A stretch of DNA of 64,000 nucleotides. Origin: DATMAM01 sp035559995. GTDB lineage: Bacteria > Desulfobacterota > Binatia > UBA9968. Below, in pieces: positions 53,553 to 63,351 of this stretch. Position numbers and translations under genes: made by a program. The notes beneath the pieces were generated by a model, which was given only the letters and a program-made list of their open reading frames with translations, was not told the origin of the DNA and did not search any database. Position 1 is the first letter of the stretch; the number at the start of each line of letters is the position of its first letter. Where the stretch lies: the NCBI GenBank assembly GCA_035559995.1, contig DATMAM010000004.1:1-64000 (forward strand), written 5' to 3'.

Positions 53553-55841
53553 TCAAAGCGTCGTTTCCGAGAAAATCGCATCGGGCTCTCCCAACCGAGC
53601 GCGGGGGTTTTCCTTCCGCGAGACCGGAAGGAAAAACAAGAACGTCGAGCCTTTTCCTTCTTCGCTTTCGACCCAGATCCTGCCCGCGTGCGCCTCGACG
53701 ATCATTTTGGCGATCACCAGGCCGAGGCCCGTGCCCTTTTTCTTGGAGGTCTTGCCGCTCGTCGTCTGGCGGTACTTTTCAAACAACGTGCCGAGCTCGT
53801 CCTGCCGGATGCCGACGCCGCTATCTTTGACGTGGACGCGCACGCCGTCGTTGAACGGCCGCGCCCCCACCTCGACGGCGCCTCCTTCGGGCGTGAACTT
53901 GATCGCGTTGCTGATCAGGTTGGCGAGAACCTGATCGAGCCGCCGCGGGTCGGCGTGGATCGCGGGCAGCCCGGAGTCGACGGCGGCGTCCAGAGCGATT
54001 TGTTTCTCGCGCGCGAGCGGCAGATAGCTCTCCACCGCGTTCCTGATCAACTCATCGAGATCGACCCGTTCCTTGACGAGATCGATGCGCCCGGACTCGA
54101 TCTTGGCCACGTCGAGAAAGTCGCTGACCAGCTCGACCAGCTTCCGTCCGGTTGCCTGAATTTTTCGCAGCCACTTCTGTTGGTCGGCGTTGACCGGGCC
54201 GATCAGGCCGCTCTCGATCATCTCCGCGGCCCCGATCACGCTCGTAAGCGGCGAGCGAAGGTCGTGCGCGATCATCGCCGTGAAGTCCGCCTGCAGCTTG
54301 TTCGCGCGATCGAGCTCGACCGCCTGCCGTTTGGTCCGCTCGTAAAGCCGCGAGTTCTCAAGAGCCATCGCCGCCTGGCTCGCGAGCATCGCAAGAAAGC
54401 GGATCTCGTCGTCCGTAAAGGCGCGCTCGTATTTCGTGTACACGGACAGCACGCCGAGGGTCTCGCCCTTCCCGATCAAAGGGACACCGACGTACGATAC
54501 CAGGCCATGGCGGGCGAAAAAGTCTCTGTCGTCGGCGTTGCGGTCGGTCTGCAGGCTGCGGATGGCGAGCGGCGCCTTGCGCTTGAGAACGATTTGGGCC
54601 TCCCTCCCGCGCGTCGCCTTCCATTCCGTCTGGTCGAGGTTAAAGCACGCGACCCGCTCGAGCCGCTGAGTGTCCTCCTCCCGAAGCTGCACCGTCACCG
54701 CCGACGAGGGCAGCGCGAGCGCGACTTTTTGCACGAGCAAATCGAGCAGGGTGTTTGTGTCCAAGGTCGACGCCACCGCCTGATCGATCTCGCGCAGCGT
54801 CTGCATGAGCTTGAGATTGTGTTCCGTCTCGCCGAACAGGCGCGCGTTGTCGACCGCCACCCCGACGAGATTGCCGATCGCCTCGAGAAAGCGCACCTCT
54901 GCGCTAGAAAAAGCTCGGCTGGTCGTGGTGGCGACGGTCAAAGTGCCGATCACCAGCCCCTTGGCCTTGAGCGGCACCCATACCAGGGCGCGGCTCCCCT
55001 GGTGCGGCGCGACCAGCGCCGTCGTGTCGTTTACCACCACCACTTTGCCGGTCTCGAAAACGGTATCCGTCTCCCCGCCGCGCACGCGAAAGCGCGACAG
55101 CGAATCGAGCTGCTGCGGCGAGATTCCCCGATGCGCGGCCAGCGAGATGGCGCCGCTCGTCGGGTCCCTGAGCGAGATGTACCCCTGCTCGCGCCCGGTG
55201 GCTTCCAGCGCCTTGTCGAGAGCGATGCTCAGCACGGCATCGAGGTTGAGCGTGCCGGTGGTCGCGTGCGCGATCGCGTTGAGCGCCTCCTGCTCGCGCA
55301 TTTTGCGCTCGGTCTCCTTGAACAGGCGCGCGTTTTCCGCGAGCACGCGGCTGAGCGCCTTCAGCGGAAATATCTTGAAGACGAGAAAGGTGAGGCAGCC
55401 GATCAACACCCCGAAGAAAGCGATCGCGCCGGTCTTGATCAGAGTCGGCCGAAGCGAGCGGCTGATCTCGACCCGCCCCAGCTTCGCGCCGTCCCAAGTG
55501 ATGTCCGCCGCGCGGGTGATGACCGGCGCGGCCAAAGGATCGGCGCGCTCGGCGATCACCTGATCGTCCGCGTCGACGACCCGGCGCACCTCCGCGTATC
55601 CCCGGAGAGGCCGGCGCGAAAAAAGCTCGTTGAGCTTGGCCTTGGGAAGCCGCCATCCGTCGGCGCCGCCGATAGAGGAGACGATGCGCGCCGTGAGTTC
55701 GGCTTCGGCGTCCAGGCTCGCCCGGTGCTCTTTTAGCTCGACAAAGAAGTAGCCGATGGGCGCCGCGATCCCGACGGCGAGCGCGAGAATGCCGGCGATC
55801 CGGCGGAGCACCCGGGGTAGCTTGTAGTTGAGGTCGTGCAT
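53553..55841 (-). CDS. Membrane histidine kinase with two GAF domains
   Basis: A 762-residue kinase. Helices lie at about 14-36 and 142-166 with a periplasmic sensor between. Two GAF domains (about 185-345 and 360-510), HisKA with MIAHDLRSPLTSVIG and a HATPase with QVLANLISNAIKFTP, DSGVGIR and GTGLGLVIAK follow. It shares the GAF-GAF-HisKA-HATPase layout with the next gene upstream and is likely its duplicate, but has no HAMP domain. The ATG overlaps the preceding kinase stop (ATGA). Confidence 0.92.
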   Translation of the reverse strand: MHDLNYKLPRVLRRIAGILALAVGIAAPIGYFFVELKEHRASLDAEAELTARIVSSIGGADGWRLPKAKLNELFSRRPLRGYAEVRRVVDADDQVIAERADPLAAPVITRAADITWDGAKLGRVEISRSLRPTLIKTGAIAFFGVLIGCLTFLVFKIFPLKALSRVLAENARLFKETERKMREQEALNAIAHATTGTLNLDAVLSIALDKALEATGREQGYISLRDPTSGAISLAAHRGISPQQLDSLSRFRVRGGETDTVFETGKVVVVNDTTALVAPHQGSRALVWVPLKAKGLVIGTLTVATTTSRAFSSAEVRFLEAIGNLVGVAVDNARLFGETEHNLKLMQTLREIDQAVASTLDTNTLLDLLVQKVALALPSSAVTVQLREEDTQRLERVACFNLDQTEWKATRGREAQIVLKRKAPLAIRSLQTDRNADDRDFFARHGLVSYVGVPLIGKGETLGVLSVYTKYERAFTDDEIRFLAMLASQAAMALENSRLYERTKRQAVELDRANKLQADFTAMIAHDLRSPLTSVIGAAEMIESGLIGPVNADQQKWLRKIQATGRKLVELVSDFLDVAKIESGRIDLVKERVDLDELIRNAVESYLPLAREKQIALDAAVDSGLPAIHADPRRLDQVLANLISNAIKFTPEGGAVEVGARPFNDGVRVHVKDSGVGIRQDELGTLFEKYRQTTSGKTSKKKGTGLGLVIAKMIVEAHAGRIWVESEEGKGSTFLFFLPVSRKENPRARLGEPDAIFSETTL

Positions 55842-58294
55842 CAAAGACGATAACCTTCCGCCTGCGCGGCGCCGACCACCGCCGCTTTGGGCAAGGAAAA
55901 AGAAAACGTCGTTCCTTTTCCCTCCTCGCTCTTGGCCCAGATTCGTCCGCCGTGCGCCTCCACGATCGTCTTGCAAATCACCAATCCGAGCCCGGTCCCT
56001 TTGTCCTTTGATTGTCGCGCGCTGCTCGCCTGGCGGTACTTGCTAAAAAGCCCGGCCAGTTCGGCGGCGGGAATACCGGGGCCGGTATCCTTGACGTCAA
56101 CGCGCACGGCTTCGTTTTCCTGTCGCGCCGCGATCTCGATGACCCCGCCGCGCGGCGTAAACTTGATGGCGTTGCTCAATAAATTGTTCAATACCTGGCT
56201 CAAAAGCCGCGGATCGGCATCGAGCGGCGAAAGCGTGGCATCGGCGCGGGCGCGCAAGTCTAGGCCCCTCTCTTGCGCCAGCGGAAGATGGCTTTCCAGG
56301 GTGTTTCGGATGAGCTGGCCGAGGTCGACCTCCTCCCTGACCAGATCGACGTACCCCGCCTCAATCTTCGACAGATCGAGGAAGTCGCTGACCAGATCCA
56401 CAAGATTGTGGCTCGTCGCGAGAACCTTTCCGAGCCATCTATTTTGCTCATCGGTCAGCGGCCCGAACGCGCCGTCCGCCATCAGCGTGACGACACCGAT
56501 GACGTTCTGGAGCGGCGAGCGGAGCTCGTGCGCGATCATCGCCGTGAAATCCGCTTGCAGCTTGTTGGCCCGGTCGAGCGCGAGCGCCTGATTTTTCGTT
56601 TGCTCGTAGAGCCGGGAGTTGTAAATCGCCATCGCGGCCTGCGCCGCCAGGGCGGAAAGGAACTTGACTTCGTCGTCGGTGAAGCTGTGCTCGTATTTCG
56701 TGTAAATCGAAAGCGCGCCCAAGGTCTCGCCTTTGGCGATGAGGGGCAGGCCGAGAAACGAAATCAGACCGTGGCGCGCGAAAAATGCCGGATCAGCCGT
56801 TCTGCTGTCGGCTTGAATATGCTTTACGAAGACCGGCGCCCCCTCGCCGAGCACCGATTGGAGAAGGAGCGGCACGCCGTCGAGCTCGCGGCGCTTCCAG
56901 TCCGTTTCGTCGAGATTGCAGCACGCCACCGGTTCCATAGCGCCGCTCTGTTTGTCGATCAGCCGGATCGTCGCCGCGGAATACGGCAGCATGCGCGCGA
57001 TATTGCCGAGAAAAATGCCGAGCACGGTTTCGAGCGCCAGCGTGGAAGTAAGCGCCCGATCGATCTCGCGCAGCATCTGGGTGCGCTTGAGGTTATTGTT
57101 GGTTTGGCTAAAGAGCCGCGCGTTTTCGATGGCGACGCCGAGAACGTTGCCGAGGGTCTCGAGCAGCGCAATGTCGTGCGGCTGAAAGGGCAGTGGCTTG
57201 GCGGTTGCGACGGTGAGCACGCCCACCACCGTCGTCCTGGAACGCAGCGGCACCCACGCGGCCGCGCGCACGGCGTCTCCGAGAAGCCGCTGCTTGGAGT
57301 CGGCCAGTTCGTTGGCCACAATGACCCGGCCGAGAGCGAAGACCTGGTCGGTTCTGCCGCCCGGCCGGCGCTCGTGCGCGAGAGCATGCATGTGTTCGGG
57401 CGAGATGCCCCGGTGCGCAACCAGAGCGATCTCCCCGGTCGACGCGTTTCTCAGCCGGATGTGCCCTTGCTCGCGGCCGCTGACTTCGAGGATCTTTTCC
57501 AGGGCGGCCTGCAGGACCTGCTCCAGCTCCAGCGACCGGCTTGCGATCAACGCGATCGCGTTGATCGCGTCTTGCTCGTGCTGCCGCCGCTCGAGCGCTT
57601 CGGCCATGGCATTGATCGAGCGCGACAGCGTCCCCAACTCGTCGCTGCGGTCGACGGCGAGGCGCGCCTTAAGGTTGCCGCTCCCGAGCGCGCGCGCCGC
57701 CCTCGCAATCGAACGAATCGGCCGGGTAAAGCTTGAGGCCGCAAAGGCCGCCAAAACCGCGCCCGCGACAAGGCTCGCGCCCGTTACGGTGAGGCTGGGG
57801 CGGATCTCGTCCTTGAAGACCTCATTCATGGAGCTTAGGCCGAAGCCGACTTCGAGATAGCCGCGCCGCTCGCCGTCGGGCGCGAGGATCGGCCCGCCGA
57901 CGCGCAGCGTGTTTCCCTGAAGCTCCGAGATCCAACCGCGCGCGCGCAACGCGCGCAGGCTGAAGCCATCGGTGAGCTTTTGATCCTGTTTCAGCTCTTG
58001 CTCCGTGCCATCGGTAAGAATAACTCCCGCCGCGTCGGCCACGAGTGTATAGGTGATGTCGGGATTGACCTGAGCGGTCTGCAAGCGCGCACGAAGCGAA
58101 TGCAGGTTCAAGAAATAGAGGTCATTAAAGATGCTCTTGGCGATCAGCGCGACGATATCCCTGGAGCTGTGTTCGAAATTTCTCAAAAGACGATCGCGGC
58201 CCAAGGAGATCGAATAGAACGAGATCCCGCCGCCGACCAGCAGGGCGATGCAGAACGTGTAGAGAATGAGTTTTGCGCGGATGCTGAGTTTCAC
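55841..58294 (-). CDS. Membrane HAMP-GAF-GAF histidine kinase
   Basis: An 817-residue kinase. Two helices (about 9-29 and 170-192) bound a periplasmic domain of about 140 residues, then HAMP (FTRPIRSIARAARALGSG), two GAF domains (about 250-395 and 410-560), HisKA with MIAHELRSPLQNVIG (histidine near 590), and a HATPase with QVLNNLLSNAIKFTP, DTGPGIP and GTGLGLVI. It starts within the stop of the PhnD-like gene (ATGA). Such coupling suggests that the PhnD-like protein presents its ligand to the periplasmic domain of this kinase. Confidence 0.93.
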   Translation of the reverse strand: MKLSIRAKLILYTFCIALLVGGGISFYSISLGRDRLLRNFEHSSRDIVALIAKSIFNDLYFLNLHSLRARLQTAQVNPDITYTLVADAAGVILTDGTEQELKQDQKLTDGFSLRALRARGWISELQGNTLRVGGPILAPDGERRGYLEVGFGLSSMNEVFKDEIRPSLTVTGASLVAGAVLAAFAASSFTRPIRSIARAARALGSGNLKARLAVDRSDELGTLSRSINAMAEALERRQHEQDAINAIALIASRSLELEQVLQAALEKILEVSGREQGHIRLRNASTGEIALVAHRGISPEHMHALAHERRPGGRTDQVFALGRVIVANELADSKQRLLGDAVRAAAWVPLRSRTTVVGVLTVATAKPLPFQPHDIALLETLGNVLGVAIENARLFSQTNNNLKRTQMLREIDRALTSTLALETVLGIFLGNIARMLPYSAATIRLIDKQSGAMEPVACCNLDETDWKRRELDGVPLLLQSVLGEGAPVFVKHIQADSRTADPAFFARHGLISFLGLPLIAKGETLGALSIYTKYEHSFTDDEVKFLSALAAQAAMAIYNSRLYEQTKNQALALDRANKLQADFTAMIAHELRSPLQNVIGVVTLMADGAFGPLTDEQNRWLGKVLATSHNLVDLVSDFLDLSKIEAGYVDLVREEVDLGQLIRNTLESHLPLAQERGLDLRARADATLSPLDADPRLLSQVLNNLLSNAIKFTPRGGVIEIAARQENEAVRVDVKDTGPGIPAAELAGLFSKYRQASSARQSKDKGTGLGLVICKTIVEAHGGRIWAKSEEGKGTTFSFSLPKAAVVGAAQAEGYRL

Positions 58295-59193
58295 TGGAGC
58301 TTCAACTCCGACTCGACAAGCTCGCCCATCTTCTGCATCAGCGCCGCGTTTTGTTCCGAAAGCTCGTCGAACCGGGCCGTGCGCTCAAATTGCCGGAGCG
58401 CGTTTCTGCCTTCCTCGGTTTGATCCATCTGGAGAAGAATCTCTTTGATCCGCGCCTGCAGCTTTTGCGGCAATCCGGCGCGCGCGCTGACCAAATGCCG
58501 GGGCACGGAGGGCGTCTTCGCGACCACGGTGAGGCTGCGGTCGTATTTTTTGCTGAGCTGGGCGTAGTTTTGGCTGTCCATCGCCCCCGCGGCCACCTTG
58601 CCCCGCACCACCCAGAGCATGGTATTTTCATCGTGGTTGGCGAAGATGTAGCCGACGCCGTTTGGCGGGCGCGGCGCGCCCGCGGGGACCAGCTGTAGCC
58701 CCTTCTCCGCCAGCATAAATTTCGGTAGCAGGTGGCCAACGGCGGAAAAATGCTCTTCGAGCCCGATGGTCTTGCCGCGGAACTCCTCCAGGCGGGTGAT
58801 GCCGCTTTCGTGTCTGGCGAACAGGACTCCGTGGTACTCCGCGCTGCCTTTCTTCCAGCGGCGCGCCAGAGCCTTGCTCTTGGTCAGCCGATTGAGCGCC
58901 ACCGTGCGGGCGTAGCTGTGGACGTGGAGATCCGCCTTGCCCGCGCGCAACAGCGCCGCCATCTCGGCGATGCTCTCAACGACGATCACCTTGCCGTCGC
59001 TGATCCCGTGCTCCTCGAGCCGCTTCGCCAAATAACTCGCAAACGGTAACGTCTTGCGGATGTCTTCCACGGGTTCCTCGCCGATCAGCCCCACCGTGAG
59101 CGGTCGGGCAAAAAGCGCCGCCGGCCAAAGCAGAAACAAGGTCGCCAGAAAAGATCTGAGCCAGCCTGCGGCGGCGCGCGCGGGGCCTCTCAT
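58291..59193 (-). CDS. PhnD-like periplasmic binding protein, kinase-coupled
   Basis: A 300-residue protein with signal peptide to about 29 (LATLFLLWPAALFA) and the PhnD fold: PLTVGLIGEEPVEDIRKTLPFASYL, ESIAEMAALLRAGKADLHVHS, RHESGITRLEEFRGKTIGLEE and HDENTMLWVVRGKVAAGAMDS. It is clearly paralogous to 46719-47618. ATGA overlaps on both sides link it to the helix-turn-helix gene and to the kinase. There is no permease or ATPase nearby. Confidence 0.88.
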   Translation of the reverse strand: MRGPARAAAGWLRSFLATLFLLWPAALFARPLTVGLIGEEPVEDIRKTLPFASYLAKRLEEHGISDGKVIVVESIAEMAALLRAGKADLHVHSYARTVALNRLTKSKALARRWKKGSAEYHGVLFARHESGITRLEEFRGKTIGLEEHFSAVGHLLPKFMLAEKGLQLVPAGAPRPPNGVGYIFANHDENTMLWVVRGKVAAGAMDSQNYAQLSKKYDRSLTVVAKTPSVPRHLVSARAGLPQKLQARIKEILLQMDQTEEGRNALRQFERTARFDELSEQNAALMQKMGELVESELKLQ

Positions 59194-59414
59194 ATCCCTC
59201 TTTCTCTTTCCTTTCGCATCCCGATCGTTCCCCTTTCCCTTTCCTCGAGCCACCTGCGCAATTGGCTTTGCCTCAGGCGCCACTGGCCCCCAATTTTGAA
59301 CGCCGGCACCTCGTTGTGCTGGATCATCCGCAGCAGGGTGCGCTTGGAGACTTGCAGGATGACGGCGGCATCCGCGAGATTCATGAGCTGAAGATCCTCA
59401 GGACTGTTTTCCAT
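59190..59414 (-). CDS. Excisionase-family helix-turn-helix protein
   Basis: A 74-residue protein with the MerR/excisionase-type winged helix: LMNLADAAVILQVSKRTLLRMIQ then VPAFKIGGQWRLRQSQLRRWLEER. It is the only DNA-binding protein of the signalling island and its first gene, so it may control the operon or be its output, as BldC-like regulators do. No integrase or phage gene is near. The start at 59414 leads directly into the fold. GTGACA repeats lie about 90-125 bases upstream. Confidence 0.85.
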   Translation of the reverse strand: MENSPEDLQLMNLADAAVILQVSKRTLLRMIQHNEVPAFKIGGQWRLRQSQLRRWLEERERGTIGMRKERERGI

Positions 59415-59500
59415 GGTCGCGCTTGACCTCCGCGGGCGTGTGCCGCAAGGCGCGTGCCAGACGGGAATGGCGTTGCGTTCTACGGGGTTACAATCGACGC

Positions 59501-59538
59501 GAGGTGACAAACCCCGTCAGAGGTGACAGAAAGTGACA
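59501..59538. promoter_or_regulatory. GTGACA direct repeats upstream of the signalling operon
   Basis: GAGGTGACA occurs at 59501-59509 and again at 59520-59528, followed by AAGTGACA at 59531-59538. Spacings of 19 and about 11 bases are near two and one helical turns. The place, upstream of the helix-turn-helix gene, suits an operator. Confidence 0.45.
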
Positions 59539-59622
59539 AAGTCAGTCAAAAACGTTGCTCTGGGATCAAAAGCTCGACGCCCGAGAAAGGCGCGCGCGGG
59601 AGTTTAAGAGAAAGGCTCGGAC

Positions 59623-61314
59623 CTATTCGGAGTGAACGGGCAGAGACACGACAAACGTGGAACCTTTGCCGGGCTCGCTCTGGACGGCGACTTCTCCGCC
59701 TAACAGCTCGGCGTATTTTTTCACGATGTAAAGGCCGAGCCCCACGCCGCCATAAGAACGCGTGCGCGAGCCGTCGACCTGGCGAAACATTTCGAAGATG
59801 AGCGGCACGCTGTCGGGCGGGATGCCGATTCCCGTGTCCGCGACGCGGAACTCCACCCAGCGCTCGGCCGGCCGCGCCGGCGACCGGCGCGCCGGCGCGA
59901 GCTGCCTTCGGCCGGTCTTTGCGACCACCTGAGCCGAGATGCTGATCGTTCCCCTGTCGGTAAATTTGATCGCGTTGTTGATGAGATTTTGGATGATTTG
60001 CCTCAGCTTGAGCGGATCGGTTCTGACCGTCGGCAGATCCGCGGCGTAGTGCCACTCCAGCGCGACGGCCTTTTCCAGCGGCGTATCATAGGACCCCTTG
60101 AGGTCCCTCATGAAGTTGACGAGATTGACCGGCTCTTCGTCGATCTTCATCGCCCCCGCCTCGAGGCGGGTGACTTCCAGGATGCTGTTGATCATCGTCG
60201 AGAGATCGTTCGAGCGGGCGATGATCTTGGCCAGGAGCTTTTCTTGCTCGGGATTGATCTCGCCGACGATGCGGTTGTAGAGGATGTCGGTGTAGCCGAG
60301 CACGGCGCTCAGCGGCGTTCTCAGCTCGTGCGACATGATGCTTAGAAACTCGGCCTTCGCGCGGTACGCCCTTTCCAGCTCGGCCGCCTGCTTCTTGGTC
60401 TGCTCGTAGAGCTGCGCGTTGTGAATCGCCACGGCCGCCTGGCTGCCCAACGTGGTCAAAAATTCGATGTCCTCGTCGCTGAAAACGTGTTCCTCTTTGG
60501 TATAGAGCGCCAGAACCCCGATGGGCTTTTCTTTGGCGACCAGCGGGATGCCAACGTACGAGACCAGCCCGTGCTTGCGGCACAAGCTGCGGTCCGGCGC
60601 CTGCGGGTCCTTTTGCACGTTTAAAATGGCGACCGGGGCCTTGGCCGCCAGCAGCTTGTCCTCGATTCCGTTGCCCGAAGGCGCCGGCTCGGTCTTCCAC
60701 TCCTCGAGGCCGATATTGCGGCACGCCACCGGCTCGAGGACTTTGCTCTCGTCGTTCAACAGCTTGATTGCGAGCGCGGAGACCTGCGGCAAAAGCGGCG
60801 CGATCGCTTCGAGCAAGACGTACAGAATGGAACGCAGATCGAGCGTGGAGGTGACGGCCTGGTTGATTTCGTGGAGCGCGCGCAGCCGCTCCTGCTCGCT
60901 CTCGACCCGCGCGGCCGCGCGCTTCTGCGCGCGGCGGATTTCGGCTTCCCGCAGCTCGCGCTCCACGGCCGGCACGAGCCGCCCCAGCTTTCCTTTGGTC
61001 AGATAGTCTTGCGCGCCGGATTTCATCGCCGCCACCGCGACATCCTCCCCCATGGTCCCGGAAACGAAGATGAAAGGAATGTCGAGCCCGCTCTTCTTGA
61101 CCAGCTCAAGAGCGTCGGTGCCGCGAAACTGGGGCATGCTGTAGTCGGAGATGACGAGATCCCACGGACGCGAACGCAGCGCTTCGGTCAGGCACTCGGA
61201 GGTGTCGACGCGTTCGAAACAAACGTCGTACTGAGCTCGGCGGAGCTCGCGAACGACGAGTTCGGCGTCGTCTTCGGAATCTTCAATGATGAGGACTCGT
61301 AGGGGCGTCGCCAT
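59623..61314 (-). CDS. Hybrid receiver-GAF histidine kinase
   Basis: A 563-residue soluble protein. A receiver (about 5-122) with IIEDSEDD and Asp57 in VISDYSMP, a GAF domain (about 165-310), HisKA with SIMSHELRTPLSAVLGYTD, and a HATPase with QIIQNLINNAIKFTD, DTGIGIP and GGVGLGLYIVK. The layout equals that of 47615-49297. Start is ATG at 61314, with GGAAG upstream. It is separated from the other signalling genes by about 210 bases that contain the GTGACA repeats, so it may be a separate unit. Confidence 0.93.
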   Translation of the reverse strand: MATPLRVLIIEDSEDDAELVVRELRRAQYDVCFERVDTSECLTEALRSRPWDLVISDYSMPQFRGTDALELVKKSGLDIPFIFVSGTMGEDVAVAAMKSGAQDYLTKGKLGRLVPAVERELREAEIRRAQKRAAARVESEQERLRALHEINQAVTSTLDLRSILYVLLEAIAPLLPQVSALAIKLLNDESKVLEPVACRNIGLEEWKTEPAPSGNGIEDKLLAAKAPVAILNVQKDPQAPDRSLCRKHGLVSYVGIPLVAKEKPIGVLALYTKEEHVFSDEDIEFLTTLGSQAAVAIHNAQLYEQTKKQAAELERAYRAKAEFLSIMSHELRTPLSAVLGYTDILYNRIVGEINPEQEKLLAKIIARSNDLSTMINSILEVTRLEAGAMKIDEEPVNLVNFMRDLKGSYDTPLEKAVALEWHYAADLPTVRTDPLKLRQIIQNLINNAIKFTDRGTISISAQVVAKTGRRQLAPARRSPARPAERWVEFRVADTGIGIPPDSVPLIFEMFRQVDGSRTRSYGGVGLGLYIVKKYAELLGGEVAVQSEPGKGSTFVVSLPVHSE

Positions 61315-61455
61315 GGCGCTTCCAAGCCGCGTCATTATAGCAACGCCCCTGCGCTGCCGCCAGATAGCATCCGTCGCCCGCGCGGGCGGCGGGCCGCAGC
61401 CATGGCTTGCGCAAAAAAACAGGACGAGAACTGTGAGGGCGGCGCGCGCAAAATC

Positions 61456-62481
61456 TCACGGCCGCTGGGGATCGATGACGATCTTGATCGCAGCCGCACC
61501 GCCCGCCATCAGCTCAAACCCGCGCGCGGTCTCCGCAAGACCCAGCCGATGGGTGATCATGTCGCGCGCGCGCACCGAGCCGGCGCGCAACAGCTCGATG
61601 GACTCCGCGATGTCGCCGGGGCTTGCGGCGTAGCTGGTGAGGACGGAGATTTCGTCCCGCCAGTAATCGAAAACGGGAAGAGGAACCGTCACGCCGGCCG
61701 CCGTGGGAGCGAAGAAGAGCAGGCTCCCGCCGCGCTCGACCGACCGGAGCGCCTGGTTCGCGGCCGCCACGGCGCCCGTGCAGACGATGACCAGATCGGC
61801 CAGGCGCCCGTCGTTTAACTCTCTCACGCGGTTGGGCACGTCCTCGTCGCCGTGCACGACCTCATGCGCGCCAAACTCCCGCGCCGCAGCGAGATGATAG
61901 GCGCTGATGTCCGTCGCCAGCACGCGCGCGCCCTTGTGGCGCGCAAGCTGGATCTGGAGAAGCCCCGCGATGCCGCTACCGATGACAAGAACGGTCTGGT
62001 CCGAGTCAAGGCGCGCGAACCTCTGCGCGCGCACCACACAACCCAGGGGCTCGATGAACGTGCCTTCTTCAAACGACAGCTCCTCCGGCAGAAGAAACGT
62101 GCCGAGCCGAACGTTGATCTCCGGCACGCGAATATATTCGGCAAAGCCGCCCGGATCGAAACGGGTCTGGCGCAACGTGTCGCAGACCGAAGCGTGGCCC
62201 CGCCGGCAGTAGCGGCAGCTCATGCAGGGCACATGGTGAGAAACAAAGACGCGGTCGCCTTTCTGGAAACCTTCGACGCCGGCGCCGAGCGCCGCGACCT
62301 CGCCGGCGATCTCGTGGCCGAGCACGAGCGGGGCCTTCTTGACCCGATACCATTCCATGAGATCGGAGCCGCAGATGCCGCTGGCGCGCACGCGCACCAG
62401 GAGCTCGCGCTCGCCGATCGCGGGCACCGGCATCTCCTCGAGCCGCACGTCGCGATTGTTGTAGTACATGGCAACGCGCAT
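61456..62481 (-). CDS. Zinc-dependent alcohol/polyol dehydrogenase
   Basis: A 341-residue medium-chain dehydrogenase. The catalytic zinc residues are in GICGSD and GHEIAGEV. The structural zinc group is CMSCRYCRRGHASVC. The NAD-binding loop is VIGSGIAGL, with ATD following the second strand, which favours NAD. It oxidises a sugar alcohol or similar compound. It lies 26 bases downstream of the aldolase gene, so a two-step sugar or polyol route is possible. Confidence 0.92.
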   Translation of the reverse strand: MRVAMYYNNRDVRLEEMPVPAIGERELLVRVRASGICGSDLMEWYRVKKAPLVLGHEIAGEVAALGAGVEGFQKGDRVFVSHHVPCMSCRYCRRGHASVCDTLRQTRFDPGGFAEYIRVPEINVRLGTFLLPEELSFEEGTFIEPLGCVVRAQRFARLDSDQTVLVIGSGIAGLLQIQLARHKGARVLATDISAYHLAAAREFGAHEVVHGDEDVPNRVRELNDGRLADLVIVCTGAVAAANQALRSVERGGSLLFFAPTAAGVTVPLPVFDYWRDEISVLTSYAASPGDIAESIELLRAGSVRARDMITHRLGLAETARGFELMAGGAAAIKIVIDPQRP

Positions 62482-62507
62482 GGATTCGCGATCGTGCTCT
62501 TGGCTGC

Positions 62508-63311
62508 TTACGCCGTTGCGCGCCGCGCCTGGGTCCGCTTCGAGCTCTCGTAGAGACCGTACGCGTCATCGACGGTCGCTTTCTCGTGGACGATCGCCCG
62601 GACGGCGCGAATCATGCCGACAGGGGAGTCGGACTGAAAAATATTGCGGCCCATGTCGACGCCGACGGCGCCGTGCTTGACGGCATTGTAGGTAAGCTCG
62701 AGGGCTTCGCGCTCCGGCGTCTTTTTTCCGCCCGCGATGATGACCGGTATCGGGCAGCTCTGCACGACCTCGTCAAAGCCGTCGCAGTAGTACGTCTTTA
62801 CGAAATGGGCGCCAAGCTCCGCCGCGATCCGGCACGAAAGCCCGAGATAGCGCGCGTCGCGGGCCATGTCTTTGCCGACGGCGGTCACCGCGAGCACGGG
62901 AATGCCGTAGCGCTCGCCCTCGTCGACGAGCTTCGCAAGGCTGACGAGCGTCTGCTTTTCAAACTCCGACCCGACGAATATCGAAAGCGCCATCGCGGAA
63001 ACGTTGAGCCGCAGCGCATCCTCGATCGACACCGTGATATCCTCGTTGGATAGCTCCTTGAGAATGCTCGCCCCGCCGGAAACTCTCAGCACCACGGGAA
63101 CGCCCGACTCGGGATCGACCGAGGTCCGCAGGACGCCGCGCGTGAGCATGATGGAATCCGCGTACGGCAGAAGCGGCGCGATCGTCTTTCGCGGCTCTTC
63201 CAGGCCGCTTGTCGGCCCGAGAAAATAGCCGTGATCGACGGCGAGCATCACGGCCCGGCCGTCCTCTGGCTTGATCACGCGCGCGAGACGGTTTTTCATT
63301 CCCCAATCCAT
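62508..63311 (-). CDS. DhnA/FbaB/LsrF-type class I aldolase
   Basis: A 267-residue TIM barrel of the archaeal-type class I aldolase group. AVMLAVDHGYFLGP is the typical start of the barrel, HFVKTYYCDGFDEVV places the Schiff-base lysine, and VIIAGGKKTPEREALE and GAVGVDMGRNIFQ form the phosphate site. It is close to LsrF, which breaks down phosphorylated autoinducer-2, but other sugar phosphates are possible. AGGAGG lies before ATG at 63311. A dyad at 63360-63396 lies upstream. Confidence 0.87.
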   Translation of the reverse strand: MDWGMKNRLARVIKPEDGRAVMLAVDHGYFLGPTSGLEEPRKTIAPLLPYADSIMLTRGVLRTSVDPESGVPVVLRVSGGASILKELSNEDITVSIEDALRLNVSAMALSIFVGSEFEKQTLVSLAKLVDEGERYGIPVLAVTAVGKDMARDARYLGLSCRIAAELGAHFVKTYYCDGFDEVVQSCPIPVIIAGGKKTPEREALELTYNAVKHGAVGVDMGRNIFQSDSPVGMIRAVRAIVHEKATVDDAYGLYESSKRTQARRATA

Positions 63312-63351
63312 TGAGAACCTCCTGGGTAAAAGCTCAGCAAAAACTAGCACA

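Noticed and set aside
59190..59414. Prophage or integrative element inferred from the excisionase-like protein
   Set aside because: No integrase, attachment site or phage gene nearby; this fold is also common in ordinary regulators.
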